Shown here one piece after another: positions 18,676 through 26,721 of a DNA stretch of 64,000 nt. The DNA comes from Mycolicibacterium sp. TY81 (GTDB lineage Bacteria; Actinomycetota; Actinomycetes; Mycobacteriales; Mycobacteriaceae): assembly GCF_018326285.1 (NCBI RefSeq), contig NZ_AP023362.1, forward strand, positions 2,914,001 to 2,978,000. Reading direction: 5' to 3'. Position numbers and translations under genes: made by a program. The notes beneath the pieces are model-generated. The model saw only the letters and a list, made by a program, of their open reading frames with translations. It did not search any database and was not told the origin of the DNA. Position 1 is the first letter of the stretch; each line of letters begins with the position of its first letter.

Positions 18676-19047
18676 CTAGCCACTCTGCGCCGGAGGGCTT
18701 GGCGCCCAATAGCTCCGCGGAATACCTGCGCGACGTACATTTGCGAGAGTCGCAATCCCAGTAGATGCATCGCCGTTGGGTTTTACGAACCAACCGTTAT
18801 CCAGCCTACGGTTTTCAAAAGCACCGACCAGCTTCATGACGTCGATAGCCAGGTGCTGGTGATCGCAGTCGACTTCTGAATTGATATACACCTCGTGTGG
18901 CATACGTTCTGAGCAGAACAGCGCGGCACAAAGGAGATCACGATTGTCAATCGCTCCGAGCGAGCTAATGGCGCGAACGGTTCCGCGGAAGCCGGCTTCA
19001 CGCAACAACTTCCGCAGCGATGGGACATCGAGCTTCGATTCAGTCAT
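18676..19047 (-). CDS. Small protein of unknown function, first gene of the accessory cassette
   Basis: A 123-residue soluble protein starting at ATG 19047 behind GAAGGACGAG. It opens with SLRKLLREAGFRGTVRAIS, a helical segment, and later has PHEVYINSEVDCDHQHLAID and NGWFVKPNGDASTG. No family recognised. It lies 52 bases downstream of nrdE on the same strand, so it may be read through from the nrd promoter. The next gene follows after 95 bases. The small size and position before a membrane protein and a repeat protein resemble adaptor domains of bacterial conflict systems, but that comparison is weak. Confidence 0.65.
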   Translation of the reverse strand: MTESKLDVPSLRKLLREAGFRGTVRAISSLGAIDNRDLLCAALFCSERMPHEVYINSEVDCDHQHLAIDVMKLVGAFENRRLDNGWFVKPNGDASTGIATLANVRRAGIPRSYWAPSPPAQSG

Positions 19048-19099
19048 ACGCTCGTCCTTCCTCTTCCAAATGCCCGCTGCCCCGCGGGATGTAAGGCCC

Positions 19100-21268
19100 T
19101 TACAACATGCAGCTGACGCAACCCTCCACCTCGGTGCCCTCCAGAGCCATCTGGCGCAGCCGGATGTAGTACAGCGTCTTGATGCCCTTCCGCCACGCGT
19201 AGATCTGCGCCTTGTTGACGTCACGCGTCGTGGCGGTGTCCTTGAAGAACAGCGTCAGCGAAAGCCCTTGGTCCACATGCTGAGTGGCCGCGGCGTACGT
19301 GTCGATGATCTTCTCGTAGCCGATCTCGTACGCGTCCTGGTAGTACTCCAGGTTGTCGTTCGTCAGGTACGGCGCCGGATAGTAGACCCGACCGATCTTG
19401 CCTTCCTTGCGGATCTCGATCTTCGACGCGACCGGGTGGATCGAGCTCGTCGAGTGGTTGATGTACGAGATCGAGCCCGTCGGTGGGACGGCCTGCAGGT
19501 TCTGGTTGTAGATGCCGTGCGCCTGCACCGACTCCTTCAGCGAACGCCAATCGTCCTGCGTCGGAATGTGAATGCCGGCATCGGCGAAAATCTGGCGGAC
19601 CTTGTCGGTCTTCGGCACCCACTCCTGGTCGGTGTACTTGTCGAAGAACTCACCCGAGGCGTACTTCGACTTCTCGAACCCACCGAACTTCGTACCGCGT
19701 TCGATCGCAATGCGATTCGAGGCGCGCAGCGCGTGGAACAGCACCGTGTAGAAGTAGATGTTGGTGAAGTCGATGCCCTCGTCAGAACCGTAGTGAATCC
19801 GCTCACGAGCCAGGTAGCCGTGCAGGTTCATCTGACCGAGGCCGATGGCGTGGGAGTCGTTGTTGCCCTGCTCGATCGACGGCACCGACCAGATGTGCGT
19901 CTGATCCGACACCGCGGTCAGGGCGCGGATCGCCACCTCGATGGTCTGCGCGAAGTCCGGCGAATCCATGGCCTTCGCGATGTTCAGCGAGCCCAGGTTG
20001 CACGAGATGTCCTTGCCGACCTTGGCGTAGGACAGATCGTCGTTGTACAGCGACGGCGTCGACACCTGCAGAATCTCCGAGCACAGGTTCGAGTGCGTGA
20101 TCTTGCCGTCGATCGGGTTGGCCCGGTTCACCGTGTCCTCGAACATGATGTACGGGTAGCCCGACTCGAACTGCAGCTCGGCGAGCGTCTGGAAGAACTC
20201 GCGCGCCTTGATCTTCGTCTTGCGGATGGCGCCGTTGTCGACCATCTCGTAGTACTTCTCGGTGACGTTGACGTCGGCGAACGGCAGTCCGTAGACCTTT
20301 TCGACGTCGTACGGCGAGAAGAGGTACATGTCCTCGTTCTTCTTCGCCAGCTCGAACGTGATGTCCGGGATGACGACGCCCAGCGAGAGCGTCTTGATGC
20401 GGATCTTCTCGTCGGCGTTCTCGCGCTTGGTGTCGAGGAAGCGGTAGATGTCCGGGTGGTGCGCGTGCAGGTACACCGCACCCGCACCCTGACGGGCACC
20501 GAGCTGGTTGGCGTAGGAGAACGAGTCCTCCAGCAGCTTCATGATCGGGATGACGCCCGAGGACTGGTTCTCGATGTTCTTGATCGGCGCGCCGTGCTCG
20601 CGAATGTTGCTGAGCAGCAACGCAACTCCGCCGCCGCGCTTGGACAGCTGCAGCGCCGAGTTGATGGAGCGACCGATGGACTCCATGTTGTCCTCGATGC
20701 GCAGCAGGAAGCACGACACGGGCTCGCCGCGCTGCTTCTTGCCCGAATTGAGGAACGTCGGGGTGGCCGGCTGGAACCGGCCGTCGATGATCTCGTCGAC
20801 GAGCTTCTCGGCCAGTTCGGTGTCACCGGCGGCCAGGGTGAGGGCGACCATGACGACGCGGTCCTCGAAGCGCTCCAGGTAGCGCTTGCCGTCGAACGTC
20901 TTCAGCGTGTAGCTGGTGTAGTACTTGAACGCGCCCAGGAACGTCGGGAAGCGGAACTTCTTGGCGAAGGCCCGGTCGAGCAGCTGCTTGACGAAGTTGC
21001 GGCTGTACTGGTCGAGCACCTCGCGCTCGTAGTACTCCTTCTCGATCAGGTAGTCGAGCTTCTCGTCCTGACTGTGGAAGAACACCGTGTTCTGGTTCAC
21101 GTGCTGCAGGAAGTACTCCCGCGCCGCGAGCACATCCTTGTCGAACTGGATCTTGCCGTCCGCGTCGTACAGGTTGAGCATCGCGTTGAGAGCGTGGTAG
21201 TCGCTCTCACCGGGCAGTGCGTGCGTGGTGGCGGCTACCGGTTCTGCAGCTGTGACGGTTGGTGGCAC
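19100..21268 (-). CDS. nrdE: Class Ib ribonucleotide reductase, alpha subunit NrdE
   Basis: A 722-residue catalytic subunit that reduces ribonucleoside diphosphates to deoxyribonucleotides, working with NrdF (not in this window). Visible are the ATPTFLNSG motif, the active-site cysteine in [15 protein letters not shown] with the radical-site cysteine, SCNLGSLN, and the redox tail EGCVSCML that exchanges electrons with NrdH. GTG 21268 has GGAAGGAA upstream and lies inside nrdI (34-base overlap). It corresponds to Rv3051c in gene order. Confidence 0.98.
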   Translation of the reverse strand: MPPTVTAAEPVAATTHALPGESDYHALNAMLNLYDADGKIQFDKDVLAAREYFLQHVNQNTVFFHSQDEKLDYLIEKEYYEREVLDQYSRNFVKQLLDRAFAKKFRFPTFLGAFKYYTSYTLKTFDGKRYLERFEDRVVMVALTLAAGDTELAEKLVDEIIDGRFQPATPTFLNSGKKQRGEPVSCFLLRIEDNMESIGRSINSALQLSKRGGGVALLLSNIREHGAPIKNIENQSSGVIPIMKLLEDSFSYANQLGARQGAGAVYLHAHHPDIYRFLDTKRENADEKIRIKTLSLGVVIPDITFELAKKNEDMYLFSPYDVEKVYGLPFADVNVTEKYYEMVDNGAIRKTKIKAREFFQTLAELQFESGYPYIMFEDTVNRANPIDGKITHSNLCSEILQVSTPSLYNDDLSYAKVGKDISCNLGSLNIAKAMDSPDFAQTIEVAIRALTAVSDQTHIWSVPSIEQGNNDSHAIGLGQMNLHGYLARERIHYGSDEGIDFTNIYFYTVLFHALRASNRIAIERGTKFGGFEKSKYASGEFFDKYTDQEWVPKTDKVRQIFADAGIHIPTQDDWRSLKESVQAHGIYNQNLQAVPPTGSISYINHSTSSIHPVASKIEIRKEGKIGRVYYPAPYLTNDNLEYYQDAYEIGYEKIIDTYAAATQHVDQGLSLTLFFKDTATTRDVNKAQIYAWRKGIKTLYYIRLRQMALEGTEVEGCVSCML

Positions 21269-21678
21269 GAGAGTTCCTTCCAGAAATCTTCCAGACCCTC
21301 ACGAACGGCGATGACGTCGTCCGGGGTTCCCATGAGTTCAAGGCGATAGAGGTACGGAACACCACACTTACGAGAGACCACATTGCCCGCGTACGCGAAT
21401 TCAGCACCAAAGTTGTTGTTGCCCGCGGCAATAACGCCGCGGATCAACGACCTGTTGTGTTCGTTGTTGAGAAAGGCGATGACCTGCTTCGGTACGTAGC
21501 CACCGTCGTTGATGTCCGGGGTGGCACGTCCGCCGCCGTAGGTCGGGAGCACCAGCACGTAGGGCTCGTCGACCTCGATACGGCCGTGTAGGGGGATGCG
21601 GGTGGCCGGGATGCCCAGCTTCTGGACGAAGCGGTGGGTGTTCTCCGACACGCTGGAGAAGTAGACGAGATTGCTCAC
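21235..21678 (-). CDS. nrdI: Flavodoxin-like NrdI
   Basis: A 147-residue flavodoxin-like protein that supplies oxidant for the NrdF dimanganese cofactor. It begins [19 protein letters not shown], the FMN phosphate-binding loop, and has LVLPTYGGG and AAGNNNFG, as in NrdI. Start GTG 21678 has GAAGGAAACA upstream. It lies between nrdH and nrdE in one transcript. Confidence 0.97.
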   Translation of the reverse strand: MSNLVYFSSVSENTHRFVQKLGIPATRIPLHGRIEVDEPYVLVLPTYGGGRATPDINDGGYVPKQVIAFLNNEHNRSLIRGVIAAGNNNFGAEFAYAGNVVSRKCGVPYLYRLELMGTPDDVIAVREGLEDFWKELSCHQPSQLQNR

Positions 21679-21710
21679 TGTTTCCTTCTCCTCCCCCGGT
21701 TGGTTGCGTA

Positions 21711-21950
21711 CTAGGCGGTGACCGCCACGGTGCTGAGCGCCTTGATCCGGTCGGGACGGAAGCCCGACCAGTGCTCGCTGTCGGTCACGACGACCGGGGC
21801 CTGCAGGTAGCCGAGCGCCAGCACGTACTCGCGAGCTTCGTCATCGATGCTGATGTCGACCTTCTCGTAAGCGATGCCCGCCTTGTCCAGCGCCTTGTAG
21901 GTGGCGTTGCACTGCACACATGCCGGCTTGGTGTACACGGTGACGGTCAT
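21711..21950 (-). CDS. nrdH: Glutaredoxin-like electron donor NrdH
   Basis: A 79-residue thioredoxin-fold protein with redox motif CVQC in [16 protein letters not shown] and the C-terminal [10 protein letters not shown] typical of NrdH. It reduces NrdE using thioredoxin reductase. ATG 21950 is chosen over an upstream in-frame ATG because the protein family starts with MTVTVYTKP and GAGGAG precedes it. Confidence 0.97.
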   Translation of the reverse strand: MTVTVYTKPACVQCNATYKALDKAGIAYEKVDISIDDEAREYVLALGYLQAPVVVTDSEHWSGFRPDRIKALSTVAVTA

Positions 21951-22182
21951 CTCGGTACGACTCCTCTTCGAAGGCCTGGAAGCTGAACTGAACATGGCTG
22001 GCAACTGACGGGGTAGCGCTTTCCGCTGATATCCCCATCTGGATCAGCGGCCCGGCAACCCCTGAAATTCCCGCATCTCCGGTCGCCCCGGGCCGTTCGG
22101 TCAGCACGTCCGAGAATCCCCGTCGGACTGACTTTCCGGCCCCGGCCGACCCTCGAATTGTGGGGGCCTGTCGGTCCGTCAA

Positions 22183-22198
22183 ACACTACACCTAGTGG
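22183..22198. promoter_or_regulatory. NrdR box 1
   Basis: ACACTACACCTAGTGG matches the NrdR consensus ACACWATATATWGTGT at 12 of 16 positions, with perfect CACTA/TAGTG half-sites. NrdR is the ATP/dATP-sensing repressor of ribonucleotide reductase genes. Confidence 0.75.
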
Positions 22199-22214
22199 GC
22201 GACAAACCGAACAG

Positions 22215-22230
22215 ATACAAGATGTTCTGA
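22215..22230. promoter_or_regulatory. NrdR box 2
   Basis: ATACAAGATGTTCTGA matches the consensus at 11 of 16 positions. It begins 32 bases (three helical turns) from box 1, the tandem spacing usual for NrdR sites. Confidence 0.65.
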
Positions 22231-22475
22231 ACAACATTCGTGAAATTCCCAGGTCGTAAGGCCGAATCCGAGACACTCTCTCGGCGTGTCGCACATCACA
22301 CCGGGGGGCGTGTCGCGCTCCAACTACTGGTTTAGCACCAGGCACCGACAAGTTCCGGCGGCGCGCCGTCCGCGACGCGCCGGGCTCGGCCCGACGGAAG
22401 TCGCCAGCTACGCCGATTTCCGCGCGACGGATGCCACAGCCGTGGGACCCGCGTGACGAACGTGACAAATGTGAT

Positions 22476-22630
22476 CTGCCACCCCCGCGTGGCGCGCACT
22501 GCCCACACCCCCGCCGCCAGTACTGCCACCGCTTCGGCGACCGCACTGAGGACTGCATACGGTACCGGCTCCCAGCCCGTCTCCACGAATCCGAACAGCC
22601 CGACCGTTCGCGGCGGCCCGAACGCCACCG
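22476..22630 (-). pseudogene. C-terminal fragment of a paralogue of the 127-residue membrane protein
   Basis: The minus-strand translation contains RTVGLFGFVETGWEPVPYA and LSAVAEAVAVLAA. These align closely with residues 79-110 of the intact gene at 23500-23883 (RTVGLAGFVEKGWEPAPYA, VSAVAEIVAVLA). The region upstream that should encode the first two thirds is absent; the cutinase gene occupies that side. This is a remnant of a duplication flanking the cutinase. Confidence 0.75.
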
Positions 22631-22755
22631 ATCCCCCGCCCCGCCGACAGCGGCCTGCGCGCATCCCACATGAAAAAGCCGGCGCCAACTCGCTGCGTAC
22701 TATCGCAATCAGGCAATCGGCATCCCGAAACGACGAAACGACGCAGAGGTTCGCC

Positions 22756-23496
22756 ATGCACTCTTTGGATTGCGCTGACACCCCGAACGTGCGCCGCCGG
22801 CTCGGCACCCGCGGGCTCACGAGCGTGTTCACCCTGATGTCCGGCGTGCTGGCCCTGATGGCCGCGCCGGCTCCGGCGGCCACCGCGGACGCCTGCCCGG
22901 ACGCCGAGGTGATATTCGCCCGCGGCACCGGCGAACCGCCGGGTGTCGGCGGCATCGGCCAGGCCTTCGTCGACGCCGTGCGGGCCAAGAGCGGCACCAA
23001 ATCGGTCAGCGTCTATCCGGTGAACTACCAGGCCAGTGCCGACTTCAACGATGGCGTCCAGTTCGCGCTCACCGTCATCGACGGAATCCGCGACGCTACC
23101 AACCACATTCAGGCGGTGGCGGCCACGTGCCCCGCCACCAAGATGGTGCTCGGTGGCTTCTCCCAGGGCGCGGCGGTGGCCGCCTTCACCACAGCCGCCG
23201 ACATCCCGCCGGGCGTGCCGGCGGCCTTCGTCCCACCCCCGATGCCGCCCGAGGTGGCCGGTCACGTCGCGGCCGTGGCGCTGTTCGGGAAGCCCTCGAA
23301 CCGGTTCCTCGGCGACGCCGGCGCGCCGCAGATCACGATCGGCCCGCTGTACGCGCCCAAGACCATCGATCAGTGTGCGAGCGGCGACACCATCTGCAAC
23401 GGTGCACCCCCGGGGCAGCCCACCGCCGCGCACAACTCCTACATCGCCAACGGCATGGTCGCCCAAGCGGCACAGTTCGCGGCCGGCCGACTGTAG
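22756..23496 (+). CDS. Secreted cutinase-family serine esterase
   Basis: A 246-residue cutinase-like protein. A Sec signal (SVFTLMSGVLALMAAPAPA) ends near TADACPD. The nucleophile is in LGGFSQGAAVA, the catalytic Asp in CASGDTICNG and the His in PTAAHNSYIANGM. Conserved cysteines fit the two cutinase disulfides. It would hydrolyse acyl esters outside the membrane. ATG 22756 follows CAGAGG; a longer in-frame extension lacks export features. It is flanked on both sides by copies of the same membrane-protein sequence. Confidence 0.9.
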   Translation: MHSLDCADTPNVRRRLGTRGLTSVFTLMSGVLALMAAPAPAATADACPDAEVIFARGTGEPPGVGGIGQAFVDAVRAKSGTKSVSVYPVNYQASADFNDGVQFALTVIDGIRDATNHIQAVAATCPATKMVLGGFSQGAAVAAFTTAADIPPGVPAAFVPPPMPPEVAGHVAAVALFGKPSNRFLGDAGAPQITIGPLYAPKTIDQCASGDTICNGAPPGQPTAAHNSYIANGMVAQAAQFAAGRL

Positions 23497-23499
23497 TCG

Positions 23500-23883
23500 T
23501 CACTCGCCCGCAGTTGATCGCTGCCGCGACGTCTGCGCCACCCAGGCGGCGACCGCCAGCACGGCGACGATCTCGGCAACAGCGCTCACCAGTGCGTAAG
23601 GCGCTGGTTCCCAGCCTTTTTCGACAAAGCCGGCCAGACCCACGGTGCGGGACAGCGCGAACGCTCCCAGCGCGCCGGCCGCGAGCAACCCGGCGACCCA
23701 GAGGAACCACGTCGGACCGCCGGCCAGGATCAACACGCCCACACTGCAGAACACCGCCGCCTGCACCAGGAAGCCGGTGCCGACCGCCGGGATGTGGCCG
23801 TAACCGTGCAGGTAGAGGTACGCGTGCACACCGCCGCTGACAACCATGGCCGCGGCCAGCACCAGACGGTAGACAAGAGTCAC
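23500..23883 (-). CDS. Four-segment membrane protein
   Basis: A 127-residue protein with four hydrophobic segments (for example LVLAAAMVVSGGVHAYLYL and FLVQAAVFCSVGVLILAG). YLYLHGYGHIPAVGTGF between segments one and two is the most distinctive loop. Its start overlaps the phosphoesterase stop by 4 bases, so it closes the five-gene sigma operon starting at 26623. The function is unknown. A broken paralogue lies at 22476-22630. Confidence 0.75.
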   Translation of the reverse strand: MTLVYRLVLAAAMVVSGGVHAYLYLHGYGHIPAVGTGFLVQAAVFCSVGVLILAGGPTWFLWVAGLLAAGALGAFALSRTVGLAGFVEKGWEPAPYALVSAVAEIVAVLAVAAWVAQTSRQRSTAGE

Positions 23884-24821
23884 AGCAGGGTCCGTTCTTT
23901 GAGCGCGAGCGTGTGCTGACCGGTCTGGTAACTCACCTCACGGATACCGAGCGCGTCGTGCAGCTTGCCGGCCGGCAGCGTCAGCGGTTTCGGCGCCGGG
24001 CCGTCGCCGGGATGCGGCAGCGGATAGGCGGTCGTCGTGCCGCTGTGAAAGGTGATGTTCCCTTCGGTCTTCGAAAACACCTGGTGCACATGTCCATTGA
24101 GGCAGGTCACCGACGCGAACCGCTTGAGATAGCTCAAGGCTTGGGCGGAGTCGTCAGTCCCCCAGCCCCAGTCGGGATACATCGCGAACAGGGGGATGTG
24201 GCTGAACACCACGATCGGCGTATCACTCGACAGGCCGGCGACGTCCTTCTCCACGAACTCGAGCTGGTCGACGCCGAGGTGGCCGAGCTTCTTGAGGTTC
24301 AGCGTGTTCACCAGTGCGATGACGTGCACGCCGGCGATGTCGAAGCTGTACCAGCCGTCGCCGCGGGTGCCCGCACCGAACGCCTGCCGGTATTTGGCGC
24401 CGGCGTCGTCGGCCGAATCATGTTCCCCCGGAACGGTGAACACGTGCGGGGTGCGCAGTCCGGTCATCATCTGCCGGACCTGATCGAACTGCTCGGGGGT
24501 GGCCAGATGCGTCAGATCGCCGGTGTGGATGACGAAATCCGGCGTGTAGCCCAGGTTGTTGACGGTGTCGATGGCATGGGTGAACGAGCCGGCGACGTCG
24601 GTGTTGGCGGCGCCGGTGAAGCCGATGTGGCTGTCGCTGACCTGGGCGAAGCGCAGCGTGGGCGGTGCCGCCGGCGCGGACGAGCTGCTGCCCGCGACGT
24701 GCGACAGCACTTCCCCGCCGACCACCGACAGCCCGACAGCGGCGCCGAACCACGCGGTGTGCCGGAGCAATTGGCGACGGTTCATCTGTTGCGGGTCGCC
24801 CGAAGCCGTGTTCTCGGTCAT
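23880..24821 (-). CDS. Tat-exported calcineurin-like metallophosphoesterase
   Basis: A 313-residue protein. NRRQLLRHTAWFGAAVGLS is a twin-arginine signal. Metal-binding motifs in order are AQVSDSHIG (DxH), VIHTGDLTH (GD), VPGEHDS (GNH replaced by GEH), VFSHIPLF and CLNGHVHQ (GHxH). It probably acts outside the membrane on a phosphoester; substrate unknown. ATG 24821 overlaps the cupredoxin gene by 4 bases, and its end overlaps the membrane protein gene by 4 bases. Confidence 0.88.
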   Translation of the reverse strand: MTENTASGDPQQMNRRQLLRHTAWFGAAVGLSVVGGEVLSHVAGSSSSAPAAPPTLRFAQVSDSHIGFTGAANTDVAGSFTHAIDTVNNLGYTPDFVIHTGDLTHLATPEQFDQVRQMMTGLRTPHVFTVPGEHDSADDAGAKYRQAFGAGTRGDGWYSFDIAGVHVIALVNTLNLKKLGHLGVDQLEFVEKDVAGLSSDTPIVVFSHIPLFAMYPDWGWGTDDSAQALSYLKRFASVTCLNGHVHQVFSKTEGNITFHSGTTTAYPLPHPGDGPAPKPLTLPAGKLHDALGIREVSYQTGQHTLALKERTLL

Positions 24822-25294
24822 CGGACCATCACCGTCCCGTGCATGAAGGGGTGGATGCCGCAGACGTAGGTGTACGTGCCGGGCGCCGCGAAAACGTAAC
24901 TGAAGGTGGCGCCGGAACCCATTGTCGGAGAGCGGAACTGACCACCTTCGGCGACGACGTTGTGTGGGTCTTCGTCGTGGTTGGTCCACGTCAGCGTCGT
25001 TCCCGCCGGCACCGTCAGGGTGCCGGGCGCGAAGGCGAAGTTGTCGATGTTGACCGCGTTCGGGCCCGCCGGCATCGGCGCCTGGTGGCCCGGTTCGGGC
25101 GGGGACATGGTCATCGACCCCATGGAACCCATGGTGGGTCCGGAGCCGGCGCCGGCTCCGCTCATCCCGGGTGTCCCACTGACGTCGGAGCTGAAAACCG
25201 GTGTGGGTGCAGCTTTTTGCTGCGGTGCGGTCGAGGTGCATGCGGACAGGAACAGGACTGCGCCGGAGAGCGCCACCAGGGATCGTCGCGACAC
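24818..25294 (-). CDS. Cupredoxin (plastocyanin-like) lipoprotein
   Basis: A 158-residue protein with lipobox LFLSAC (Cys 19), a Met/Gly/Ser/Pro-rich linker that could hold extra copper, then a blue-copper domain. The copper ligands are His in HDEDPHNVV and Cys, His and Met in YTYVCGIHPFMHG. It is likely a membrane-tethered electron carrier. Grouping with a Rieske protein suggests a redox function for the operon. Confidence 0.9.
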   Translation of the reverse strand: MSRRSLVALSGAVLFLSACTSTAPQQKAAPTPVFSSDVSGTPGMSGAGAGSGPTMGSMGSMTMSPPEPGHQAPMPAGPNAVNIDNFAFAPGTLTVPAGTTLTWTNHDEDPHNVVAEGGQFRSPTMGSGATFSYVFAAPGTYTYVCGIHPFMHGTVMVR

Positions 25295-25373
25295 GACGGG
25301 AACCTCCGTAGTCGTCGGGTACGGGCGCGCCTGCGCACCCTCACCAACAGATACGGCGGCGGGTTACACCGCC

Positions 25374-26081
25374 TCAGGCCGGCTGGCTCGGCGGCGTCGG
25401 CGCGAAAACCTCGATCACGCCGCCCACCTCCCGAACCTCGAACTTCGGCAAGGGTTTTGGCGCAATCGGCAACTGATGGGTCAGGACGTGACCGTCCGTG
25501 GCGAACGACGTGGAATGGCACGGGCAGCGCAACCTGTCGTCCGGCCCGTCGAACCAGAGCCGGCAGCCCTGATGCGTGCAGACACCCGAGATGCCCTGCA
25601 CGTTCCCGTCGACCCTGCGCACGAACCCCACGACCGAGCCCAGGTCGAACGGATGCACCGCACCCTCCGACACCTCGGCGCTGTCGGCGACCTTCTGCCA
25701 CGTCCCCGCCGACGGAACCAACTCCTGGCTCGCGGTGTCCTGCTTGCCAGACCCACTGCGGCCCACCAAAGCCCGGTCGACGGCGACCGCGGCCACCGCG
25801 GCACTGGCGGCCGCCGATGTCCCGACGATCACCTGCCGTCGGTTGGCGCGCAGCCAACCCGGCTTCGGCGCCGCCGCGTCGTCGCCGTCGAACTGTGCGG
25901 CGAGTCTGGCGTGCAGATCGGCGAGGAACTCCGGACGCGGCTCGTCGGCGCCGGGCCGGGCCGCCTGTAGGTCGATCGCCGTCCGCATCTGCGCCGCGTC
26001 GAAGTCGTCGGGCGTGAACCGCGACGGCTTGCGGCCGCGCAGCAGATCGTCGAGGTACCGGCGCAACCCCCGCGCGTTCAT
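25374..26081 (-). CDS. Membrane-anchored Rieske [2Fe-2S] protein, possible redox anti-sigma factor
   Basis: A 235-residue protein. The N-terminal ~75 residues are cytosolic and charged, a membrane segment lies at about 84-103, and the C-terminal domain has both cluster motifs CTHQGC and CPCHSTSF. The gene overlaps the ECF sigma gene by 4 bases, the usual arrangement of an anti-sigma factor. The cytosolic N-terminus plus one membrane span fits that topology. An anti-sigma role is inference; a simple electron carrier for the cupredoxin is the alternative. Confidence 0.85.
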   Translation of the reverse strand: MNARGLRRYLDDLLRGRKPSRFTPDDFDAAQMRTAIDLQAARPGADEPRPEFLADLHARLAAQFDGDDAAAPKPGWLRANRRQVIVGTSAAASAAVAAVAVDRALVGRSGSGKQDTASQELVPSAGTWQKVADSAEVSEGAVHPFDLGSVVGFVRRVDGNVQGISGVCTHQGCRLWFDGPDDRLRCPCHSTSFATDGHVLTHQLPIAPKPLPKFEVREVGGVIEVFAPTPPSQPA

Positions 26082-26623
26082 GGCTCGCCCTTCTCGTTGA
26101 TCTGTGCCGCCAGCCGTAATGCCCGGTGTTGCAACACCTTTGCGTTGGCGACGCTGACGCCGAGCTCCGCTGCGGACTCCTTGATCGACTTGGTCTGGAG
26201 AAATCGCAGCTCCAGTATGCGTCGATAGTTGTCCGGCAGGGCGTCCAACACCGCAGCGACACGGTCCGGCGCGGTACTGATGGACTCCTCGGCTTCCGGC
26301 GGCGCCTCGATGTCCAGGTCGATCACCGTGATCTCCCGCCCCATCGTCTCGCGCCAGTGCGCGGCGAGCACCGTGCGCGCGGTACTGCGCAGATAGGCCC
26401 GCACCTCGGCAGCACTTGCCGTCAGCCGCAACGGCCGCAGCGCGGCGAGAAACACCTCGGCGGTGAGGTCCTCGGCGTCGGCCTGATTGCCGACCCGCGC
26501 GTAGATCGTGCGGTACACCCACGTCGCGTTGTCCTGGTAGACGGATTCCCAGTCGGGATACCGGGAATCCGACGACACCACGCGGAGCGGGGGTCGGTGC
26601 ACAGGATCACGCTGTGCAGACAC
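26078..26623 (-). CDS. ECF-family RNA polymerase sigma factor
   Basis: A 181-residue sigma factor. Region 2 includes VYRTIYARVGNQADAEDLTA and region 4 has ELRFLQTKSIKESAAELGVS, a helix-turn-helix. No SnoaL domain is present. It heads the operon with Rieske, cupredoxin, phosphoesterase and membrane protein genes, with 4-base overlaps at three of the four joins. It probably directs its own operon and is controlled by the Rieske protein; neither is proven. Confidence 0.9.
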   Translation of the reverse strand: MSAQRDPVHRPPLRVVSSDSRYPDWESVYQDNATWVYRTIYARVGNQADAEDLTAEVFLAALRPLRLTASAAEVRAYLRSTARTVLAAHWRETMGREITVIDLDIEAPPEAEESISTAPDRVAAVLDALPDNYRRILELRFLQTKSIKESAAELGVSVANAKVLQHRALRLAAQINEKGEP

Positions 26624-26721
26624 ATTGGCCCCGTCTCATCGGTGCGGCCCGGCACACCCCGGGACCACTTCGACAAGTAGATAGCCGCCGGGGTTACATC
26701 GGGCTGCCGCGGGCAACACCG

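Larger units (their letters stand above)
21951..22475 (-). promoter_or_regulatory. nrdHIE upstream region, no gene
   Basis: 525 bases without a convincing gene. They contain the two NrdR boxes at 22183-22230 and presumably the nrd promoter and a long 5' leader of about 230 bases. Nothing else recognisable was seen in 22231-22475. Confidence 0.5.

Noticed and set aside
18881..21349. 822-codon open frame on the plus strand opposite nrdE
   Set aside because: It is the antisense of nrdE; its composition (Arg/Val/Leu/Asp-rich) is typical of high-GC shadow frames and no motif is present.
22332..23000. 222-codon minus-strand gene opposite the cutinase 5' end
   Set aside because: Only its middle resembles a protein (the duplicated fragment at 22476-22630); the rest is antisense to the cutinase or noncoding.
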